Assembly (NCBI GenBank): GCA_026552975.1
Contig: JAPMTR010000081.1
Span: 1-51,061 of the forward strand
Reading direction: 5' to 3'
Origin: Candidatus Methanoperedens sp.
Lineage (GTDB): Archaea; Halobacteriota; Methanosarcinia; Methanosarcinales; Methanoperedenaceae
Length of the DNA stretch: 51,061 nucleotides
Each line of letters begins with the position of its first letter. Position 1 is the first letter of the stretch. The notes beneath the pieces are model-generated. The model did no database searches. It saw only the letters and a list, made by a program, of their open reading frames with translations, and had not been told where the DNA came from. This document shows positions 26,205 to 35,486 of the stretch, in pieces. The translations under genes and the position numbers were made by a program.

Positions 26205-27674
26205 ATGAAAATCCTGATATACATGCCATTTTGCGATTGGATTCCCCATCTTGCAACAGATATGGAAATTGCAGCCAAACACATTGATGCAGGAGATGAA
26301 GTTCACATCATCCAGTGTTCAGGCGATTTGCCATCATGCGAGCCAAATCCGAATCATTTTAAATTGCGTTGTTTTTCATGTAAATCAAAGCGTGACAAAG
26401 GATTGGCTCTTATAGATCTGCCAGAGCAGAATCGACATGAACTTAATTTAAATAAATTTGTCAGATATTTAGATTTGCCTGAGTTCTCATCCATGCAAAA
26501 TTTAAAGAGTTTTAAAATTGATAATGTTGATGTTGGTATGACAGTTGCATCCACATTGATAAGTATGGTCCGGGAATCTGGGCCAGATCTTACCAATTTT
26601 AACAACTTTATTCATAAAAACATATCAATGTCAATTTCTGTCTATGATTCAATAAGGTACCATCTAAAAGAAATCGAACCCGATGTATTTTATCTATTTA
26701 ATGGAAGATTCGCAGCATTAAGACCTGCTCTGAGGGCCGCTCAGGACCTTGGCGTCAAGACCTTTGTCCATGAAAGAGCGGGTGTTTTGCAACGATATAC
26801 ACTTATTGAAGACACCTATCCGCATGATATCGAATACCAAAAAAATCAAATAATAAAACAATGGAACGACAAGCGCTCCCTTAATGAAAAGGAAACATTA
26901 GCAAGACAGTGGTTTGAAAATGGCCGTGGGGGAAAAGATCAAGGTTGGTATTCGTATATAAAATCCCAGAAAAAAGGGAATCTGCCAGATGATTTTGATC
27001 CGTCGAAGAGAAATATTGCAATTTATGTTTCATCTGATGATGAATTCGAGTCAATTGAAGGTTGGCAGAATCCAATCTATAAAAACCAGATTGAGGCAAT
27101 CAATGCCATCATAAATGCTGATATAGATAACGATATCAGGTTTTATGTAAGGATCCACCCGAATTTAAAAGGGATTAAAAATACACAAACACGAGAATTA
27201 TCACAGATAAATGGTCAAAACTTAACTGTCATTCAAGCAGAATCTAAGATTGATTCATACGAATTGATGGCAGCATGTGAAAAAGTGATTACTTTTGGAT
27301 CAACAGTTGGTATTGAGAGTGTTTTTTGGGGAACAACGTCAATCCTCGCAGGCAGGGCTCTCTATGAGGATCTGGGAGGTTGTTATATCCCAAAAAACCA
27401 TGATGATTTGATTGATTTGATCAATCGTTACTTAGAGCCTCTTCCAACTATTGGGGCATTAAAATATGGATACTGGTTATCAGAGATGGGAATAACATAT
27501 ATTTACTATAGCCCGGAATCGATTCGAGGGGGAAAATTTAATGGAGTATATTTAGGTTCCCGAATTATTGACCGATTAAAAGATAAGTTTATAGCTTTAG
27601 ATAAACTTTCGCTGCCTATTGTCAATGTGGTTTATTCAATTAGAAAATGGACATGGAAACTCTTCAAAATATAA
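26205..27674 (+). CDS. Capsule/Kdo-transferase-like glycosyltransferase
   Basis: About 489 residues from the ATG at 26205; twelve further residues are open upstream to 26169 but do not fit. MKILIYMPFCDWIPHLATDM opens a GT-B-like N-terminal half. The second half has RNIAIYVSSDDEFES, FYVRIHPNLKG, CEKVITFGSTVGIESVFWG, a pattern shared with capsule synthesis proteins that use CMP-Kdo or similar donors. That suits transfer of the CMP-sugar acid predicted from NeuB and SpsF. The link to this donor is inference. Overlaps the next gene by 28 bp. Confidence 0.72.
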   Translation: MKILIYMPFCDWIPHLATDMEIAAKHIDAGDEVHIIQCSGDLPSCEPNPNHFKLRCFSCKSKRDKGLALIDLPEQNRHELNLNKFVRYLDLPEFSSMQNLKSFKIDNVDVGMTVASTLISMVRESGPDLTNFNNFIHKNISMSISVYDSIRYHLKEIEPDVFYLFNGRFAALRPALRAAQDLGVKTFVHERAGVLQRYTLIEDTYPHDIEYQKNQIIKQWNDKRSLNEKETLARQWFENGRGGKDQGWYSYIKSQKKGNLPDDFDPSKRNIAIYVSSDDEFESIEGWQNPIYKNQIEAINAIINADIDNDIRFYVRIHPNLKGIKNTQTRELSQINGQNLTVIQAESKIDSYELMAACEKVITFGSTVGIESVFWGTTSILAGRALYEDLGGCYIPKNHDDLIDLINRYLEPLPTIGALKYGYWLSEMGITYIYYSPESIRGGKFNGVYLGSRIIDRLKDKFIALDKLSLPIVNVVYSIRKWTWKLFKI

Positions 27675-28789
27675 ATCTGTTATTGATATGGCAAATACTG
27701 GTCATATTTGAAATCATTCTTTTTCTTTCATATACTATAATTATGTATGCATATTCTAAGAAAAAGGGATATTTATCTCAAAATAATTATTTCCCAACCA
27801 TCACCCTCATCATTCCTAGTTACAATGAAGAAAAGGTAATAAAAGAAAAGATTGAGAATACCTCCAGGCTCACTTATCCAGGGGATAAATTAAAAATCAT
27901 AATTTTAGACGACCATTCCACCGATAATTCAAAAAGTATCTGTACAGAAGCAACAAAACAATATTCTTTAAATATAAGGATAATCGAAAACCAGGGCGGC
28001 AAAGGAAAAGCAAGAGCTTTGAACTGGATATTCCCATCATTGGATAGTGATATAACCGTAATATCCGATGCTGATGCCTTGCTTAAAGAGGATTCATTAT
28101 TGCAGATAACAAAGAACTTTGCAGAAAGTGATGTCGGGGGAGCGACAGGAAAAATTGTAATAATCTCAGATAAAGCAAGATTATCCAGATCACAGGAAGA
28201 ATCTTACCGTTTCTTTTTTGATATCTGGAGATCGGGTGAGAGCAGCATTCACTCTGTTTCAGTGTGTAACGGGCCTTTAATGAGTTTCAGGACTGATTTG
28301 TTAAAGAAAACAAAGATAGACCCTGATGCATATGCAGACGATTCTGATCTTCTTTTTAAGTTTATCAGGTCAGGCTATCGTGTAGTATATGATCCTCATG
28401 CCGTAGTATTTGAACGCGTGCCGTTGAGTCTGAAAGGACGAACTGTCCAGAAAATGAAACGGATAAATGGATTAAGAAAAGTTTATATGTCCAATCTCAA
28501 CCTGCTTGGAAAAGGAAATTTTGGAAAGATAATCTATCCCTATGCGCTCCTGATACATATTGTCTCTCCACCCATAGTTCTAATACTGGTTCTTATATAT
28601 CCTTTTATTATTCTACATAACCAATGGTATCTGGCATTCCTGATACTTTTGGTTTTACCAAAAATCGGGGAGACGCTTATATCCTTTATAATAACCCAGT
28701 TGTTAATTAATTTTTCATTCATGATACCAACTGCAGGTTCATGGGAAGCAGTTGAAGATGCAAGATACAACATAAACCAACAGAGGTAA
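27647..28789 (+). CDS. Membrane-anchored family 2 glycosyltransferase
   Basis: 380 residues. One N-terminal membrane segment (about 10-35), then a GT-A domain with ITLIIPSYNEEKVI, IIILDDHSTDNS, and ISDADALL as the DXD motif, then AYADDSDLLFKF, and 2-3 C-terminal membrane segments (about 305-365). Processive or dolichol-phosphate-type transferases share this layout. It overlaps the 3' end of the previous gene; Met3 at 27653 is an equally good start. It closes the A/T-rich part of the locus next to aglB. Confidence 0.82.
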   Translation: MDMETLQNINLLLIWQILVIFEIILFLSYTIIMYAYSKKKGYLSQNNYFPTITLIIPSYNEEKVIKEKIENTSRLTYPGDKLKIIILDDHSTDNSKSICTEATKQYSLNIRIIENQGGKGKARALNWIFPSLDSDITVISDADALLKEDSLLQITKNFAESDVGGATGKIVIISDKARLSRSQEESYRFFFDIWRSGESSIHSVSVCNGPLMSFRTDLLKKTKIDPDAYADDSDLLFKFIRSGYRVVYDPHAVVFERVPLSLKGRTVQKMKRINGLRKVYMSNLNLLGKGNFGKIIYPYALLIHIVSPPIVLILVLIYPFIILHNQWYLAFLILLVLPKIGETLISFIITQLLINFSFMIPTAGSWEAVEDARYNINQQR

Positions 28790-28868
28790 TTCAATATTCA
28801 TAAAGTTTATAAATTCACAATCCTTATTATCTCTAAATTCCACTTATAGAACTGATCCGAGGTGTATA

Positions 28869-31421
28869 TTGGCTAAAGTAAAATCGATGAAACAATACAG
28901 GGAAAAACAAGAAATAAACAAAAAAAGTACTGATGAAAAAGAGATATCAAATCTTCTTGATATCTCAAACATTTCGTACATCCTCCTCATTGCTATATTC
29001 CTATTTTCATTTTATATCAGGGGAATTACTCCCATAGATAATGTCTTTCGCAATGGGATCGTTGGTTTTGCAATGGATGATTCTGTTTTCCAGATGAAAC
29101 TGGTCGAAAACACCATTCATTTTTTCCCTCACAGGATATTTTATGATGCCTTCACACAATATCCATACGGAGGATCGCTTTTCTGGGGGCCATTATTTGA
29201 TCAGATGATCGCTTTCTTTGCATTGGCGGCAGGTATATTAACAAATGCCGGTATGCCTTCTCAAATTACCATTGACACAATCGGAGCTTTTTTTCCAGCC
29301 GTTTTAGGTGCCCTTATTGTATTTCCGGTTTATTTTATTGGAAAAGAGTTGATAGATAATAAGGCAGGACTGATAGGTGCTTTCTTAATAGCAATACTTC
29401 CCGGGCAGTTCCTTTCAAGGTCAGTACTTGGATTTACGGATCATCACATTGCGGAAGTATTTTTTGTAACGCTTATGATGATGTTTTTCATCATGGCCAT
29501 TAAAAGATCAGAAAACATCACATTAGACCACTGGTTAAATAAAGATTGGAACGCATTAAAGAAACCATTAATATACACCCTCCTAGCTGGAATTTCTTTT
29601 GGAGCATACCTTCTAGTATGGACAAATGGGGTTTTCTTTGCAGTTGTTTTTGGTATTTTCATTATCATACAATATATTATTGATCATTTTCGAGGAAGGT
29701 CTACAGAATATCTTGGTATTGTAGGAATTATTGCTTATATCGTGGCAATGATTATGGTAATTCCTTATTTTGATATTAGTAATGGTTTTGATTCAGGGCG
29801 TTATTCATTTCTTCACCTGGCAGTAACCGGTGGTGCTGCCGCTGTATTTGCTTCTTTGAGTCTCATTTCCCGAGAAATGAACAAAAGAACATATGGGGGT
29901 ATTCATTATTTATTATTTCTATCCGGTACACTGGTAATTGTACTAATAGCCATAAAAATCCTATTGCCCGGGTTATATGATGGGTCAGTAGGGCAAATTG
30001 GCTTCTTATTCGAGGGCAGAACGGGGGGTGGATTAACGATAGCAGAAGGCTCCCCCATCAGTTATGAGTCTGCGGTTGGTAATTTCGGATATAATTATAT
30101 ACTGTCTTACATTGGAATCATTCTTCTTTGTTATTATGCCATAAAAAGATCCAATGCAGAATACACATTACTCGTCATCTGGAGCGTCTTCGTCCTTGCA
30201 ATAATGCTTGCTCAGAACCGATTCGCATATTATTACGCAGTAAATGTCGCCATCCTCTCAGGCGTCCTGGGTTCCAGATTATTAGACTTAGCTGGCTGGA
30301 AACAGTTCAATTCAAATGATATTCTCGAATGTCTAAAAAAGATACGGGTGCAACATGTCCTGTCATTTATCATCGTAATTGCTGTGACCGGATTCCTCCC
30401 ATCAGGCGCATCTCCATTCCAAACAACTATGGAACAGGCAAAATGGGGCGCCGTTTCATCTGGATTTTACGAATGGCATGATGCTCTAACATGGATGAAA
30501 GATAACACCCCACAGCCTGATCTACCCTATTATTCAATTTACGAAAAACCTCTCCCGGGCCAGAAATATAACTATTCCAAAAATGATTACGGAGTTATGA
30601 GCTGGTGGGATTACGGTCATATCATCACCTACTGGGCACACAGGATCCCCAACGCCAACCCGTTCCAGGCAGGTATTGGCGGAGGTGACAGTCATGCACC
30701 AGGCGCTTCGACATTCCTTATCGCCCCAACAGAAGCGCAGGCAAATAAAGTACTTGATGACCTGGGGATAAATGGAAATCCTGGTGCCAGATATGTTGTA
30801 AGCAATGCGTACATGGCATATTCGATCCAGCCAGTCTTCGCTGAATGGGATAATACCAACAATGGATATTATGAGCAGGTACAAACCTCACAGGGGTACC
30901 AGGTCTGGCCTTCGTTGAAATATTACGATACTATGGAGTCAAAACTTCATATATTTGACACGAATGGGCTGCAAAATTACAGGCTTGTGCATGAATCAAC
31001 TCCAAATCCTTATACTTCAGGAGGAAACGAGGAGAAGGCATATAAATCAATATATAATACTTTAAAAAGAACCAATGTGATACCTGCTGAAGATTCCGGA
31101 TATGCAAAAATATTCGAACATGTAAAGGGAGCAAAAATAACTGGAAATGCTCCGCCAAATTCGATCGTCACCATTACCAATACCATAAGAACTAATATTG
31201 GACGAACGATCCAATATAAACAGGAAGCATCATCTGACGGAACATATGAATTGATTGTTCCTTACTCGACTCTTGGGCCAGTATCAGGCGAGACGCAATT
31301 CGACACCAAACCAACTGGAGCTTATACAGTCACAGCAGGAAAAATTTCAAAACAGGTCGAAATACGTGAGATGGATGTTCTTGAAGGCAAAACGGTAACC
31401 CTGGATTTATTGGGTGAATAA
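28869..31421 (+). CDS. aglB: Dolichyl-phosphooligosaccharide protein glycotransferase AglB (STT3)
   Basis: 850 residues. Thirteen or so membrane segments are followed by a soluble domain with the catalytic WWDYG at 579-583. Acidic motifs FAMDDSVFQMK and FTDHHIAE mark the external loops. The last 100 residues form a beta-rich domain (NSIVTITNT...DGTYELIVPY). It transfers lipid-linked glycan to Asn in N-X-S/T of S-layer and other surface proteins. The start is a TTG at 28869, chosen because GAGGTG lies 5 bp upstream; ATG at 28887 is an alternative. A TATA-like GTTTATAAATTC (about 28805-28816) gives it its own promoter. Confidence 0.93.
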   Translation: MAKVKSMKQYREKQEINKKSTDEKEISNLLDISNISYILLIAIFLFSFYIRGITPIDNVFRNGIVGFAMDDSVFQMKLVENTIHFFPHRIFYDAFTQYPYGGSLFWGPLFDQMIAFFALAAGILTNAGMPSQITIDTIGAFFPAVLGALIVFPVYFIGKELIDNKAGLIGAFLIAILPGQFLSRSVLGFTDHHIAEVFFVTLMMMFFIMAIKRSENITLDHWLNKDWNALKKPLIYTLLAGISFGAYLLVWTNGVFFAVVFGIFIIIQYIIDHFRGRSTEYLGIVGIIAYIVAMIMVIPYFDISNGFDSGRYSFLHLAVTGGAAAVFASLSLISREMNKRTYGGIHYLLFLSGTLVIVLIAIKILLPGLYDGSVGQIGFLFEGRTGGGLTIAEGSPISYESAVGNFGYNYILSYIGIILLCYYAIKRSNAEYTLLVIWSVFVLAIMLAQNRFAYYYAVNVAILSGVLGSRLLDLAGWKQFNSNDILECLKKIRVQHVLSFIIVIAVTGFLPSGASPFQTTMEQAKWGAVSSGFYEWHDALTWMKDNTPQPDLPYYSIYEKPLPGQKYNYSKNDYGVMSWWDYGHIITYWAHRIPNANPFQAGIGGGDSHAPGASTFLIAPTEAQANKVLDDLGINGNPGARYVVSNAYMAYSIQPVFAEWDNTNNGYYEQVQTSQGYQVWPSLKYYDTMESKLHIFDTNGLQNYRLVHESTPNPYTSGGNEEKAYKSIYNTLKRTNVIPAEDSGYAKIFEHVKGAKITGNAPPNSIVTITNTIRTNIGRTIQYKQEASSDGTYELIVPYSTLGPVSGETQFDTKPTGAYTVTAGKISKQVEIREMDVLEGKTVTLDLLGE

Positions 31422-31423
31422 AT

Positions 31424-32335
31424 ATGGTACATGATGTTGTAATAATCGGAGGCGGTCCTGCAGGCCTTACCGCAGGAATATATGTAAAAAGAGCGATGCT
31501 TGACGCAGTCCTTCTTGAAAAAATGGGCATAGGTGGGCAGATCATAGTTACAGATATTGTTGAGAACTTTCCAGGTTTTCTTGAGATATCAGGAGCAGAT
31601 CTTGCCATTAAATTCGAACAACATGCCCGTAAATTCGGTCTTGAAATGAAAAGTATGTATGAAGTTAACTCGATTGAGGACAGGGGGAAAATAAAAATCA
31701 TTAAGACCTCGGAAGGAGACATAGAGACAAAATCTGTAATAATAACCTCTGGCACCACCCCGAAAAAACTTGGGGCTAAAGGTGAGATCGAATTCACCGG
31801 AAAAGGCGTCTCCTATTGTGCCACATGCGATGGATTTTTTTTCCGGGACAAAGAAGTGGTAGTTATCGGTGGAGGAGATTCAGCTATAACTGAGGCGATC
31901 TTCCTTACAAAAATGGCAAAAAAAGTAACAGTCGTTCACAGGCGAAATGAACTCCGGGCAGAAAAGATAAACCAGGAGCATGCATTTACAAATCCCAGGA
32001 TCAGTTTTGTCTGGGATTGCGTACTTGAAGAGATCGTCGGGAAAAACATCGTTGAAAAAGTGATCTTGAGGAACGTAAAGACAAATACGACCTCAGAATT
32101 AAAAACAGACGGTGTGTTCATATATGTAGGTTTGAATCCCAATACTGCATTTGCAGATGTAGAAAAAGATGAATGGGGATTTATCATTGCCAATGATAAA
32201 ATGGAAACTTCAGTTAAAGGTATATTTGTCGCAGGCGATTGCAGGGTCACACCACTTCGACAGATCACGACTGCTGTTGGTGATGGGGCAATAGCTGCTG
32301 TTTCTGCGGAAAGATATCTTGAAAGATTAAATTAA
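31424..32335 (+). CDS. trxB: Thioredoxin reductase (NAD(P)H, FAD)
   Basis: 303 residues: FAD-binding IIGGGPAGLTAG (about 8-19), redox pair CATC (C132 and C135), second nucleotide site VVVIGGGDSAITEA near 147-160, and the FAD-closing GIFVAGDCR. It reduces thioredoxin or a related disulfide carrier. Low-molecular-weight donors other than NADPH (for example F420) are known in archaeal relatives and cannot be excluded. The ATG begins 2 bp after the aglB stop, so the two are probably co-transcribed. Confidence 0.93.
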   Translation: MVHDVVIIGGGPAGLTAGIYVKRAMLDAVLLEKMGIGGQIIVTDIVENFPGFLEISGADLAIKFEQHARKFGLEMKSMYEVNSIEDRGKIKIIKTSEGDIETKSVIITSGTTPKKLGAKGEIEFTGKGVSYCATCDGFFFRDKEVVVIGGGDSAITEAIFLTKMAKKVTVVHRRNELRAEKINQEHAFTNPRISFVWDCVLEEIVGKNIVEKVILRNVKTNTTSELKTDGVFIYVGLNPNTAFADVEKDEWGFIIANDKMETSVKGIFVAGDCRVTPLRQITTAVGDGAIAAVSAERYLERLN

Positions 32336-32362
32336 AATGTCAATATAAGAAGATCGATCTAA

Positions 32363-33388
32363 ATGAGAACAATAGACTGGAATGACAATAAAAACAATAT
32401 TGTAATGATAGACCAGACCCTGCTGCCAGGGGAATATAAAGTCATAGAATGCAACACGATAGATGCCTTATGTGAAGCGATAAAGACACTTCGAGTCCGT
32501 GGAGCCCCGGCACTTGGGGCAGCAGGAGCTTTTGGGGTGGCACTTTCTGCATTTCGAAGTATCGCAACCACATTAGATATTTTATTGAAAGATGTTCAAA
32601 AAGCTTCTAACACCATAACCGCAACAAGACCAACTGCTGTAAATCTTTCATGGGGGGTAAAACGAACCCTAAAAGCAATAGAAGACGCAAATAACATCAA
32701 AGAAGTCAGGTTGTTCGCCCTTGATGAAGCAAAAGCAATTGCAAATGAAGATGTGGAAAAGAACATGCAGCTGGGGGAGCATGGCGCAGCCCTTCTTGAA
32801 GATGGTGATACGGTCATGACCCATTGCAATGCCGGAAGGCTGGCATGCGTGGACTGGGGAACAGCTCTTGGAGTTATTCGTTCTGCACGCGCACAGGGAA
32901 AGGACATAAAAGTGATCTCCTGCGAGACCAGACCGCTTAACCAGGGAAGCCGTATAACAACATGGGAATTGATGGAGGATAAGATCCCTGTAACTCTTAT
33001 CACGGACAGCATGTCAGGCCATGTTATGAGAAATGGTATGGTTGACAGCGTGATCGTTGGGGCAGATAGAATTACCCAGGATGCGGTGTTCAATAAAATA
33101 GGGACTTATACACATTCGATAGTCGCAAAAGAACACGATGTGCCGTTCTATGTTGCTGCGCCTGTTTCCACGTTTGATTTTGAAAGGTTTGAGGATGAGA
33201 TCGAGATAGAACTCAGGAAACCTGAAGAGTTGAAGTTTTTTGGAAAACACCAGATCGCTCCCCTTGGGGTGAACGTTTATAATCCTGCATTTGATGCCAC
33301 GCCAATGGAATATGTGACAGCTATAATAACAGAAAATGGAATTTTTAATCCTCCTTTTATTCTTGATGAAGTCAGGATAAAGAGATAG
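32363..33388 (+). CDS. mtnA: MtnA-family sugar-phosphate isomerase (methylthioribose-1-phosphate isomerase-like)
   Basis: 341 residues of the eIF2B-alpha-like isomerase family. Diagnostic blocks: VRGAPALGAAGAFG near residue 45, MTHCNAGRLACVDWGTALG with the likely catalytic cysteine, CETRPLNQGSR, and IVGADRI with the catalytic aspartate. It interconverts an aldose-1-phosphate and ketose-1-phosphate in methionine salvage or, in methanogens, in 5-deoxyribose-1-phosphate handling after SAM breakdown. Substrate not resolved. Confidence 0.88.
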   Translation: MRTIDWNDNKNNIVMIDQTLLPGEYKVIECNTIDALCEAIKTLRVRGAPALGAAGAFGVALSAFRSIATTLDILLKDVQKASNTITATRPTAVNLSWGVKRTLKAIEDANNIKEVRLFALDEAKAIANEDVEKNMQLGEHGAALLEDGDTVMTHCNAGRLACVDWGTALGVIRSARAQGKDIKVISCETRPLNQGSRITTWELMEDKIPVTLITDSMSGHVMRNGMVDSVIVGADRITQDAVFNKIGTYTHSIVAKEHDVPFYVAAPVSTFDFERFEDEIEIELRKPEELKFFGKHQIAPLGVNVYNPAFDATPMEYVTAIITENGIFNPPFILDEVRIKR

Positions 33389-33425
33389 TTTTATCTTATT
33401 GGAGGATAACATATAATGGGGAAAT

Positions 33426-33791
33426 ATGAGCGTGGGAAAAATACAAAACCTTTATAGCAATATCCTTTTCGATCTGAATAAAGTGAATGGAGTTAGAATT
33501 ACGGCATTAGCAGGTCGTGATGGTTACCTCTTGAATGAAAAGTTAAACGACGGATTGGAGACCATTACCATGATGTCATCAGTTATGCTAAGGGCAGCTG
33601 AGACATTCACCAATAAGTTTGAAAAATCCTGTCCGGATAGAATTATAGTCGATTATAATGGCGGCAAACTTATCACTGTTTCGGCAGGATCAAAAGCTTT
33701 GATCTCAGTTGTTGCAGCAAAAGATGCACCTATTGATCCAATAATACAGGAACTTGAAAGGACGGCAGGAAAGGTAAAAGAAATATTTTGA
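33426..33791 (+). CDS. Roadblock/LC7-domain protein
   Basis: 121 residues with the fold pattern of roadblock/LC7 proteins: VNGVRITALAGRDGYLL as first strands, a helix with TMMSSVMLRAAETF, and RIIVDYNGGKLITVSAGSKALISVV. Such proteins dimerise and in prokaryotes often sit beside small GTPases; none is visible here. An upstream GGAGGA (about 33400) may serve the start. Role unknown. Confidence 0.75.
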   Translation: MSVGKIQNLYSNILFDLNKVNGVRITALAGRDGYLLNEKLNDGLETITMMSSVMLRAAETFTNKFEKSCPDRIIVDYNGGKLITVSAGSKALISVVAAKDAPIDPIIQELERTAGKVKEIF

Positions 33792-33823
33792 ACTTTTAAA
33801 ATTTTGTGGTTTGCCAGAAAAGG

Positions 33824-33840
33824 TATAAACTTATAAAAAC
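33824..33840 (+). promoter_or_regulatory. Promoter of ruvB, probably leaderless
   Basis: A TATA-like box TATAAACTTATAAA begins 29 bp before the ruvB ATG, the expected distance for transcription to start at or near the start codon. No Shine-Dalgarno sequence is present. Confidence 0.45.
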
Positions 33841-33852
33841 ATTTAAGAATTA

Positions 33853-34836
33853 ATGGAAGAGCGAATCATAACACCCGTTCCTTTGAACGAGGAAAAAGAA
33901 GATATCACTATCCGGCCAAGCAGGCTTGATGATTTTATCGGGCAGGTTCCCCTCAAAGAGTCTTTAAAAATATTTGTCGAAGCAACAAAAAAACGGTCAG
34001 AACCCCTCGACCACATCCTTTTTTCAGGCCCTCCCGGTCTTGGGAAAACAACACTTGCTCATATAATTGCACATGAGATGGGCGTAAATATAAAAAGTAC
34101 TTCAGGCCCAATTCTAGAAAAACCCGGGGATCTTGCAGCGATCCTGACCGGACTTAAGAACGGGGATGTGCTATTTATAGATGAGATACACCGCCTCAAT
34201 TCTGTTATTGAGGAGATATTATATCCTGCCATGGAGGACTATGAAATTGATGTCATGATCGGTGAAGGACCAAGCGCGCGCTCTATTAAACTCACTCTTG
34301 AAAAATTCACTCTTATCGGGGCAACAACAAGGGTGGGACTTCTTGGCTCTCCCTTTCGTGACAGGTTCGGTTTCATTTCAAGGCTCAACCTCTATTCAGT
34401 CCCTGAACTTGTGGAAGTCGTTTCCCGAAGTGCTTCGATCCTTCATATCCCGATAACAGAAGATGGCTCAAATGAGATCGCAAAAAGATCCCGGGGAACT
34501 CCGCGTATTGCCAACAGGATGCTTCGGCGCGTATGGGATTTTGCTCTTGTGAGGGCTGATGGGAAGATCACACAGGATATTGCGGATAAAGCGCTTACCA
34601 TGCTGGGTATTGACCAGCTTGGGCTTGATGAACTTGACCGCAAGATCCTGGGCATAATTGCGCGGGATTTCGCAGGAGGTCCGGTCGGGGCAAAGACGAT
34701 AGCCATATCAGCCGGGGAAGAGGTCAGGACTATTGAGGAAGTCTATGAACCATATCTTATCCAGATCGGGTTCATCAAACGAACGCCCCAGGGCAGGGAG
34801 ACAACAGAGGCGGCGAGGGGGCATTTGGAAAACTGA
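33853..34836 (+). CDS. ruvB: Holliday junction branch-migration ATPase RuvB, bacterial type
   Basis: 327 residues, the bacterial RuvB length. All landmarks are present: start [11 protein letters not shown], Walker A GPPGLGKT (59-66), Walker B LFIDEIH (107-113), sensor 1 GATTR (156-160), arginine-finger region SPFRDRFG, sensor 2 GTPRIANR (215-222), and the winged-helix end [10 protein letters not shown]. It is not a TIP49/RuvBL protein, which is the common archaeal-eukaryal relative. No RuvA is seen in the window; a RuvC-like fold protein lies 3 kb downstream. This gene points to transfer from bacteria or an ancient retained copy. Confidence 0.93.
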   Translation: MEERIITPVPLNEEKEDITIRPSRLDDFIGQVPLKESLKIFVEATKKRSEPLDHILFSGPPGLGKTTLAHIIAHEMGVNIKSTSGPILEKPGDLAAILTGLKNGDVLFIDEIHRLNSVIEEILYPAMEDYEIDVMIGEGPSARSIKLTLEKFTLIGATTRVGLLGSPFRDRFGFISRLNLYSVPELVEVVSRSASILHIPITEDGSNEIAKRSRGTPRIANRMLRRVWDFALVRADGKITQDIADKALTMLGIDQLGLDELDRKILGIIARDFAGGPVGAKTIAISAGEEVRTIEEVYEPYLIQIGFIKRTPQGRETTEAARGHLEN

Positions 34837-34853
34837 ATATAGTTTCCGTGTGC

Positions 34854-34880
34854 ATCCGCGTCATCTGCGTAATCCGTGTT
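34854..34880. repeat. Three 9-bp units ATCYGYGTN
   Basis: Units ATCCGCGTC, ATCTGCGTA and ATCCGTGTT follow each other exactly, directly after ruvB and before the convergent DUF447 gene, then CTA. The same kind of array occurs at 39884-39920. Origin unknown; perhaps a small dispersed repeat. Confidence 0.6.
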
Positions 34881-34916
34881 CTATATCGTTTGCCCCTGAG
34901 AGCTATAATCAATGGC

Positions 34917-35486
34917 TTATTTCCCGATCAATTCAAAAAGCAGCTTCATAGCCTCCTTTTCCCTGAGGCCACCGCATTTGCGGACAATAGTATCATAATA
35001 TTCGATGCGATCAAGATATTTTGTATCCTTCAGGACTACATATCGCGTTGCCTCAACCGTCGCTTCTATTACCGCATTGAAACCACGATTTATGGGCTTC
35101 ATCTGCCGATGCTTGATCTGTGCCTCTACAGGCGAAAGCTCAACGAATGAAATAGTTTCACCTTTTCTGACCCTGCAATCAAAAATGATCCACCCCATTG
35201 CCTCTTTAAGAACCGGGAACCTCCCCCCATGCTCAAAGTTATCTGGCTGGATATCCGAAAGTGCCGACTCCACAAATAAGAACGGGTCATAAATGATATT
35301 TGCGGCAGCTTTTTTTTTAGCCACTATGTTATCCAGCGACTTTGAGTTATATATCCGTGCAAAAATTTTTTCATCCTTCATGTGCAAACCGATTGGCGCT
35401 GCATTAGGAGCACCGTCGTATGAGATGGTCGTGAAGATCACCTCGGATATTCCTTCATGTATTCCGAATTCTTCGATATCGATCAG
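34917..35486 (-). CDS. DUF447 family protein
   Basis: About 190 residues. VIFTTISYDGAPNAAPIGLH and HRQMKPINRGFNAVIEATV are characteristic of DUF447, a split-barrel FMN-binding-like family. The conserved N-terminus extends upstream of the first standard start (GTG, 35441): the frame reads IDIEEFGIHEGISE before VIFTT. The only nearby starts are CTG at 35486 and ATT at 35489. CTG would overlap the stop of the CitG-like gene as CTGA, so I extend to it. Relatives of both genes occur together in tetrahydromethanopterin-linked clusters as I recall; function unproven. Confidence 0.8.
   Translation of the reverse strand: MIDIEEFGIHEGISEVIFTTISYDGAPNAAPIGLHMKDEKIFARIYNSKSLDNIVAKKKAAANIIYDPFLFVESALSDIQPDNFEHGGRFPVLKEAMGWIIFDCRVRKGETISFVELSPVEAQIKHRQMKPINRGFNAVIEATVEATRYVVLKDTKYLDRIEYYDTIVRKCGGLREKEAMKLLFELIGK

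Noticed and set aside
33853-34836. TIP49/RuvBL-type helicase
   Set aside because: Length, sensor 2 and winged-helix end are those of bacterial RuvB, and the long insertion domain of TIP49 is absent.
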